Assembly: GCA_032718565.1 (NCBI GenBank)
Contig: JAVGVS010000024.1
Location: 2,612,452 to 2,676,451 of the forward strand
Reading direction: 5' to 3'
Source of the DNA: Distichodus sexfasciatus
Lineage: Eukaryota; Chordata; Actinopteri; Characiformes; Distichodontidae
DNA: 64,000 nucleotides
Numbering within the stretch: position 1 is the first letter of the stretch; every line of letters begins with the position of its first letter. Of this stretch, positions 59,101-64,000 are shown piece after piece. Under the pieces are notes generated by a model. It was given only the letters and a program-made list of their open reading frames with translations, was not told the DNA's origin and searched no databases. Position numbers and translations under genes: made by a program.

Positions 59101-62100
59101 TTCTTTACTTGCAATTAATTGTTGGGGACCTTGGGAAAATTCTTATCTGCAAAAGGGGGACTTGCTGGGAAGTGCTGTGATTGACTGAGCAGATCATTTC
59201 CTTTTTGAAAAATTTGCCTCAATTTTACACTTTTTACTGACTGTTAACTCCACAGGTGACGAACAGGTCTTTGAAGGCTTAATTCTTACAATAGACTCAC
59301 ATAGCAAATTTAGTGGCCGGCATCTTTGTGGAGGTGTGGACCGAGAAAATGTGGTTTCCATTACCGCCAACACTGTGCCTCTTAATCCCAAATTGCTCCA
59401 AGAAGAAGTCTGTAATTTAGGAAATTAAGGCTCTCCAGTTCAAGACGGGCGTATACAGTGCCATTAAAAAAATCAAGGTGAAGTGAAGGCTCACGTTGCA
59501 GGAAAAAGTTGTGACTAGAACAGATGGCACAGTTGTGGGCCTTCAGATTCTGAGATTGCACATTTTTTGTGCCAGAGCTCAACGGATTCGGCTTCTGACC
59601 TCTACAGCCACGGCACTCTCCCTTTCTGCTTAATATTGAATTATTATGTATCATTGCTGCGCCAGTGACGTGTGTAATTGTAGCTAAGCTGGTCATTAGA
59701 GTTTCTCCTAACCACTTTACAACTTAGTTTCCACAAAAATGGAGACTCAGGGAAAATCTCATCTACGTGACAAACAGTTCCCCTGAAAGCAGCTCAGGGT
59801 CAAGGGTCTTGCTCAGAGACCCAATGCTGGAAATGCCAGGGGTCGGATTCGAACCCACAACCTGTTGGTGCGAAGGCGAGTGTCCTACCACTAGGCCACC
59901 AACACCAAATATGTGTTAAAAATTTGGTCTGAGCATCAAAAGCAACCCCCATTGGAACGTCGGGATTCTGTGATTTGGAGGGATGTCCTAATACAGCGCT
60001 TCCCAACCCCAGGCCTCGCGGAACGCCACTCTGCACAGATTCGGCTTTTCCTGCACCTCCGCACGCCGATCCAATGTTGCTAATTAGCTAATCGGTAGAA
60101 TCAGCCGTGCTGTGGGGCGGGAAACTCGAATCAGCGCGGAGCGGTTTTCCCGCGAGGACTGGGGTTGGGAGACGCTGTCCTAATACTTTTGGAAATATAT
60201 AGTGCACACCAGCAACTCACCGATTTCAGCTCTCACCGTGCTGCCGTTCCTCCCTCGTCCTGCAGGTGGTGACGTTCCTCCACACCATGCTCCTGTGCGA
60301 GAAGCTCAACTTCAGCACGGCTTTGGTGGTGTGTCCCCTCAACACCGTGCTCAACTGGCTCAACGAGTTCGAGAAGTGGCAGGAGGGCTTGGAGGACGAC
60401 GAGAGTTTAGAGGTAGAGCTTTGCTATTGCATCACGTGCAGACCTTCCCGTTCTTTCTCATTTCCTGCACAGTGGCTTCACCCTGAACGTGTAGATGAAG
60501 TGGACGGTGTTTGATCAGAACTGAGCCGAGCAGCACACGGCCCTGGCCTCCAGGGGGCGACCGTGATCGTCGTAAATAATTTATTGTTTACATAGTGAAC
60601 TTTTGCGGTAAATTGCCAGAACGTTTACAGGTAACAGGTGTAGAACGGGCGGCGTCGCTTTAAGAAACTGCTCTTCTGGCTTCCTCTGTACTCATAACGG
60701 CCCGGTGTGCTGTCAGGTGATGGAGCTGGCCACGGTGAAGAGGCCTCAGGAGCGAGCCTACGCGCTGCAGCGCTGGCAGGAGGACGGCGGCGTCATGATC
60801 ATCGGCTACGAAATGTACCGCAACCTCACCCAGGGACGCAACATCAAGAGCAAGAAGCTGAAGGAGGTCTTTCAGAAGACGCTCGTCGACCCAGGTGCCG
60901 TTCTTCCCAAAGCTGGTCTGGTCTGGTCTGATAACATTTTAGTCGTCTTTGTCCTTCACAGTTTTAGGCCCCGTACACACGTAGCCATGCATTTATAAAA
61001 ACTAATATTTTTTAATGCCCTTGCGGCTGCCGTCCACACGCAAACGGAGGTTACAGTCTCTGAAATCAACTATTTTTAAATAACTCCGGCCTAGGTGGAG
61101 GTTACTGAAAACTCCGTCCTTAGGCCTCGTTCACACGGACGTCTGAACCAGGCGTTTTTCTGGGGTTCGTGGCGCAAGGCGAGCGCCGACCGAACGGCGA
61201 CCGTTTTTCTGCTCACTGGAGCAAATCAAAGCGTCCACACGGGCGTTCAGCACCGGCGTTCGGCCGGCCGCGCGTTGCACGCAACGTTTTCTTGGCGTCA
61301 AAATCCCGACGAACGCGAGGAAAGCGACGCTATTGCGAACGCCAGTGAAATGCCAATCAGACGCAGCTGTTCATAGCATCTTATGCCTGCGAGGTGTGTT
61401 TACGTTGAAGACTGAAGAGCGATACCGTCAGAGCGGTGATTCTCGTCTCCCTTATTCTAGCTGTTTGTGCTTGTTTGCACCTGCTAACGTTTAACAGTAA
61501 CTCCACGTCCCTATCTGTCCAGACCAAGCACACTCTAGTCACCGCTGTTTATGAAGCAACCGGATGTAAAAGTCCGGATGCAATTCGTTGTTTTTTTTTC
61601 CAGGATTCTGACATGGTTCTACGCAGCTCTCGATGGCGTATTTATCCGGATTTGTGTGTACAGCGATATTTTTGAAAATGTGTATGAGTTTATATTCAAA
61701 AACAGAGAAATAAAAATATCCCTTTTTATAAATACCCAGCTACACGTGTACGGGGCCTTAGTCGACCTGAAGTTGTTGCATTTTAGTCCACATTTTGGTC
61801 GTCATATTTAGATTGACGAAGACATTGCCACGTTTTTTTGCGCGCTAGTTGCACGAGATAAACGGACAGACAAACTCAGTGCACTTTGAATGTCTGACGG
61901 GTTACCATTTTAGGTCCGTTTAACCCTTTAAACCCTGAGACTGTTTTACAGATTTTCGCTCTGATAATGTAGATATAAAATAGATATTAATATAATAAGA
62001 TACCCAAAATAAAATGTGTACATCTCAGCAGCCACAATGTCTATTTTTATGCTTTTGGTATCAGGTAAAGGTAACACTTGTGAGATTACTGTGGAATCAG

Positions 62101-62563
62101 CATACATGTTACTGGGTCAGAATAAAAGATGCAACACGGCAGAACATGACAAAAAAAATAAATTGTGTTCGCCAAAATAAAATACATATCTGCGTAATCT
62201 GCGGAGTCTGGGCTTTCATATGATATACGGTATGCATGGTTAGTCGTAGCAGTATAGATTCTACAGCCGTATTTCTTCCCTGTAGACCTGCGCAGTGTTT
62301 TTGTTTTGTTTATTCATGCCTTCTCGTTCTGCCCCCGGCACCGGGGACGATCGGGCTCAAAGAGTTAAGTTAGGACTAGACGTTTCTCAGCTTTATTTAC
62401 AATGTTTTCACACGCAACGTTGCAGGTCCGGACTTTGTCATTTGCGACGAGGGCCACATCCTGAAGAACGAGTCCTCGGCCGTGTCCAAAGCCATGAACT
62501 CCATCAAGACCCGGCGACGAGTGGTGCTGACAGGAACGCCTCTTCAGAACAACCTGACGGAGT
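38213..62563 (+). CDS. atrx: ATRX chromatin remodeller, 5' and central part, 3'-incomplete
   Basis: SNF2-family ATPase that deposits histone H3.3 with DAXX at heterochromatin. Exons: 38213-38232 or 39352-39371 (alternative), 42671-42771, 42925-42974, 43292-43338, 43484-43603, 43696-43814, 44777-44881, 44971-45038, 48485-50909, 53142-53290, 53451-53618, 54116-54239, 55767-55866, 55980-56162, 58135-58276, 58409-58518, 60266-60412, 60717-60894, 62426-62563. N-terminus SSKLTTLVTKLHEFL; then KDDFKGPEF. The ADD domain spans CTACGQQVNHFQ, YYMSDDIS..DGMDEQC and WCAEGGNLICCDYC. Exon 9 is a large charged exon ending DDDDDPEN. Exons 10-14 are acidic/serine and lysine rich (SSEDSSSSEDEEG, RRTR-SSKKAEK). 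ATPase motifs: LAHCMGLGKTLQ (Walker A), LVVCPLNT, VICDEGHILKNE (DEGH box) and LTGTPLQNNL. Exons 5 and 9 contain frame-breaking indels in this sequence; the helicase exons do not. The helicase C lobe lies beyond the right edge. Confidence 0.92.
39130..39371 (+). promoter_or_regulatory. atrx: ATRX putative promoter and first exon 1b
   Basis: A CCAAT box at 39134-39138 precedes AAGATGGCGCTC at 39199-39210, a closer YY1 match than at exon 1a. The coding part 39352-39371 (MNSDDC plus two bases) ends AG|GTAATG and joins exon 42671 in the same phase as exon 1a. Confidence 0.6.
40468..41022. mobile_element. Tc1/mariner-like MITE with long TIRs
   Basis: Begins 'cagtactgtgcaaaagtttt' and ends 'aacttttgcacagttctg', flanked by TA. 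Terminal repeats extend about 60 bases, with 'gtgaaaaaatgctgt' mirrored by 'acagcattttttcac'. A ~27-bp segment around 'ttttgtaggattatagtcat' is tandemly repeated about three times at 40682-40755. Confidence 0.85.
41484..41735 (+). mobile_element. tRNA-derived SINE, full length
   Basis: Head 'ggtggcgtaacgggtagggc', body 'catccccaagcactgctcgg', tail 'caatgacaaataatcattca'. A reverse-complement tail copy lies upstream at 41307-41352. Confidence 0.82.
44012..44682. mobile_element. hAT-like MITE in ATRX intron
   Basis: Left end 'ctaaggacgcaccgatccga', right end 'ttggatcggtgcatccctac': inverted repeats of the hAT type found widely in fish. No transposase. Confidence 0.75.
45069..46677. mobile_element. 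piggyBac-like non-autonomous element, copy split by another insertion
   Basis: Starts after TTAA (45065-45068) with 'ccctttaagccctggcactg' and aligns with 61924-62364, except for an insert at 45136-46206. The right end is eroded. It lies in the ATRX intron before exon 9. Confidence 0.75.
45136..46206. mobile_element. TA-flanked (pogo/Tigger-like) DNA element, 1071 bp
   Basis: Ends 'cagtaatcctctcgttatta' and 'tggtggattactg' form short inverted repeats, flanked by TA at 45134-45135 and 46207-46208. The uninterrupted host copy at 62019-62020 has a single TA. A lysine-rich frame at 45928-46176 has no recognised transposase motif. The superfamily name rests on TA target and CAG-type ends only. 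Confidence 0.75.
47169..48449. mobile_element. hAT-like element, ~1.28 kb
   Basis: Left end 'agtgatgcgcgataagggag', right end 'gatcgtgcatccctagt', matching the common fish hAT end TAGGGATGCACGAT. It ends shortly before ATRX exon 9. Confidence 0.6.
49200..49770 (+). repeat. atrx: Degenerate tandem repeat inside ATRX exon 9
   Basis: Units of roughly 70-90 bases recur, each with 'ctgaaaaa(g)tcggc', a 'aaagccaagcgg'-type segment, 'gtgaatagaggttg' and 'gacgacatggaaacggcg'. At least four or five copies are visible. They encode Lys/Ala/Glu-rich and Asp/Gly-rich blocks in shifting frames. Confidence 0.75.
51551..52606. mobile_element. Non-autonomous DNA element, family G, copy 2
   Basis: Left end 'gctggcgatatgaacaaaag', right end 'gagatcgttttatcgcccagc'. 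It is the inverted counterpart of 34837-35575. It lies in the 2.2-kb ATRX intron after exon 9. Confidence 0.65.
53100..53128 (+). repeat. atrx: (TC)n microsatellite at an ATRX acceptor
   Basis: Runs of TC form part of the polypyrimidine tract before the exon at 53142. Confidence 0.85.
54255..55611. mobile_element. DNA transposon family A, complete copy interrupted by element B
   Basis: Starts TAGGGCCCTATGA and ends TCATAGGGCCCTA, flanked by GCTTTA on both sides (a 6-bp target duplication). Element B occupies 54904-55550. It lies between ATRX exons 54116-54239 and 55767-55866. Confidence 0.88.
54904..55550. mobile_element. DNA transposon family B, second copy
   Basis: Ends TGTGACC...GGTCACA as at 4039-4688, nearly identical inside. 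The left TIR has lost a few bases ('ccttccacaaaaccagtcg'). Confidence 0.88.
56214..56360 (+). repeat. Dispersed repeat family D
   Basis: Contains 'cctccggccttttatgaggttgt' and 'catcgcgacatcctggaggg', as in the other family D copies. Confidence 0.6.
56814..57421. mobile_element. MITE with 'ggctacgttcacac' inverted ends
   Basis: Left 'aaggctacgttcacacggcc', right 'ggcagtgtgaacgtagccca'. Internal 'tcagatcgg' and 'ccgatctgagc' are also mirrored. About 600 bp, no coding capacity. Confidence 0.8.
57600..57845. repeat. ~245-bp hairpin (inverted repeat, ~103-bp arms)
   Basis: Left arm starts 'gtgacccgatctgctgtaat', right arm ends 'acggcagatcgggtcac'; both hold 'tatttagatacgggcc'-type sequence in opposite sense. 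The loop is ~40 bases. The GTGACCC ends recall those of element B. Confidence 0.9.
59790..59905 (-). mobile_element. tRNA-derived SINE head of a second type
   Basis: On the minus strand reads 'gtggcctagtggtaggacac' and 'ggttgtgggttcgaatccga', an A-box and B-box pair of a tRNA-like promoter. Its body differs from the other SINE copies. Confidence 0.65.
59995..60178. mobile_element. Short palindromic MITE, family F
   Basis: Ends 'cagcgcttcccaaccccagg' and 'gactggggttgggagacgctg' are inverted repeats; related to 17153-17332. Confidence 0.8.
60965..61759. mobile_element. MITE with 'aggccccgtacac' inverted ends, containing a second MITE-like unit
   Basis: Left 'aggccccgtacacacgtagc', right 'gctacacgtgtacggggcct', with 'atttataaaa' inside both. 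A separate 'ggcctcgttcacacggacgt' motif begins near 61123 inside. It lies in the ATRX intron before exon 62426. Confidence 0.75.
61924..62364. mobile_element. piggyBac-like non-autonomous element, uninterrupted copy (441 bp)
   Basis: Flanked by TTAA at 61920-61923 and 62365-62368. Ends 'ccctttaaaccctg' and 'gggctcaaagag' are imperfect inverted repeats. It is the empty-site counterpart of 45069-46677. Confidence 0.75.
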
Positions 62564-63185
62564 GTGAGTGTCCCTTCCGCTTTTTTTTAAGTAGCTGTAC
62601 TCTGTAAGACGCCACGGTCGGCCCTCGAATGTCTGGCCCGGGTCCCGCAGAACAGAACAGAACAGAACCCGCGACTTACAGCTGGGGATCGTGACAAACA
62701 CGGCCGAGGTCCCCGCCAACGTTTCGCAGCCCCCTCTTTTTACACAGCTGCTTGTTGCGAGGAGCGTTTCGTCAAGCCGGCGCCCTCGCCCGCGTGCCTC
62801 CGCGCCCTAAACCCGCTCCAGAATCTTACGGCATCGTTTACGGGTTTGTTGCTACTTGAAAAAGCGGCGCTGGCATCGAAGGTCCCGAACCTGCAGTATT
62901 CGTAATGCATTCCTGAAGGGGCCGGAGCACGAGACAATTAGAAGGTTTGTTTTACCAGCCTGATTAATATCAAATTAGATCATCCCCTCAGCACTGCCAG
63001 CACCTTTGATCTGAAAGTAGGACAGGCCCGAGCGCGAAATCCCTCACCCTCTAAAGCGGCACGTTGTAAATGAAATGATTATTGGTGGAGTTTTTACTGC
63101 TTTTTGTCTCTCGAAAACTTGGATTAGTTTTAAATCAGGCTACGTCCACCACAACCCTAGAGCCAGAAGGAGGAGGCAGAGCAAC
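62564..63185. other. atrx: ATRX intron, after the DEGH-box exon
   Basis: No exon recognised; (AACAG)n run near 62650-62668. Confidence 0.5.
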
Positions 63186-64000
63186 TACATCTACACTACA
63201 TAACTACATCTACACTACATCTACACTACATCTACGCTACATCTACGCTACATAACTACATCTACACTACATCTACACTGCATAACTACATCTACACTAC
63301 ATCTACGCTACATCTACGCTACATAACTACATCTACACTACATCTACACTGCATAACTACATCTACACTACATCTACACTACATCTACACTACATCTACA
63401 CTACATAACTACATCTACACTGCATCTACACTACATAACTACATCTACACTACATAACTACATCTACACTACATCTACACTACATCTACGCTACATAACT
63501 ACATCTACACTACATCTACGCTACATAACTACATCTACACTGCATCTACACTACATAACTACATCTACACTGCATCTACACTACATAACTACATCTACAC
63601 TACATAACTACATCTACACTGCATCTACACTGCATCTACACTACATAACTACATCTACACTGCATCTACACTACATCTACACTACATAACTACATCTACA
63701 TCTACACTACATAACTACATCTACACTGCATCTACGCTACATAACTACATCTACACTACATAACTACATCTACACTACATCTACGCTACATAACTACATC
63801 TACACTACATAACTACATCTACACTGCATCTACACTACATCTACACTACATAACTGCATCTACACTACATAACTACATATACATTACACTACATGTACAC
63901 TACATATACATTACATGTACACTACATATACCTTACACATGTATACTACATATACACTACATATACACTACACTACATCTACATTACATATACACTACAC
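63186..64000 (+). repeat. Minisatellite, mixed 11-bp and 8-bp units
   Basis: Built from 'atctacactac' (11 bp) and 'ataactac' (8 bp) in changing order, sometimes as a 19-bp composite, for over 800 bases to the window edge. Later units drift to 'atatacactac'. It lies in an ATRX intron. Confidence 0.95.

Noticed and set aside
63186..64000. Regular repeats that could be mistaken for a CRISPR array
   Set aside because: No unique spacers; the units are contiguous and the genome is vertebrate. It is a minisatellite.

Overview
This is about 64 kb of vertebrate nuclear DNA, almost certainly from a ray-finned fish. Evidence seen: exon-intron genes with GT-AG splice sites, introns full of short DNA transposons (MITEs), several copies of a tRNA-derived SINE, and many microsatellites. 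The SINE and MITE types suggest an otophysan (catfish, characin or electric-fish relatives), but that placement is a guess.

Four protein-coding genes lie on the + strand, all in the same direction. (1) Plastin-3 (PLS3), an actin-bundling protein: 14 coding exons from 3544 to 20243; the start codon lies upstream of the window. (2) A cyclic nucleotide-gated channel alpha subunit of the CNGA2 type, 24401-29183. (3) Nucleoporin p62 with introns (NUP62/NUP62L), about 30000-37366. (4) ATRX, the SNF2 chromatin remodeller: from two possible first exons (38213 and 39352) through the ADD zinc-finger exons, a large acidic/basic exon (48485-50909) and the first helicase motifs (58135-62563); it continues past the right edge. 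From general knowledge, relatives of all four genes are on the human X long arm (PLS3, CNGA2, NUP62CL, ATRX), so this is a conserved X-type linkage group.

No known pathway links the four proteins: cytoskeleton, sensory transduction, nuclear pore, chromatin. The window is best read as an old syntenic block rather than a functional cluster.

A striking feature is uneven coding quality. PLS3 and the 3' exons of ATRX are free of frameshifts. The last exon of CNGA2, most NUP62 exons, and ATRX exons 5 and 9 carry many small indels, although splice sites and most codons are conserved. I read this mainly as local consensus error in the assembly, with gene decay as the alternative.

The introns record a readable history of transposition. 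A 650-bp TIR element sits inside another element whose uninterrupted copy is also in the window. A TA-flanked element sits inside a piggyBac-like element whose uninterrupted copy is also present. There are inverted copies of a ~1 kb element about 17 kb apart, a ~245-bp hairpin, and a SINE repeatedly preceded by an inverted copy of its own tail. No undescribed gene system was found; the best leads are the paired ATRX first exons, the repeat tract inside ATRX exon 9, and the SINE arrangement.
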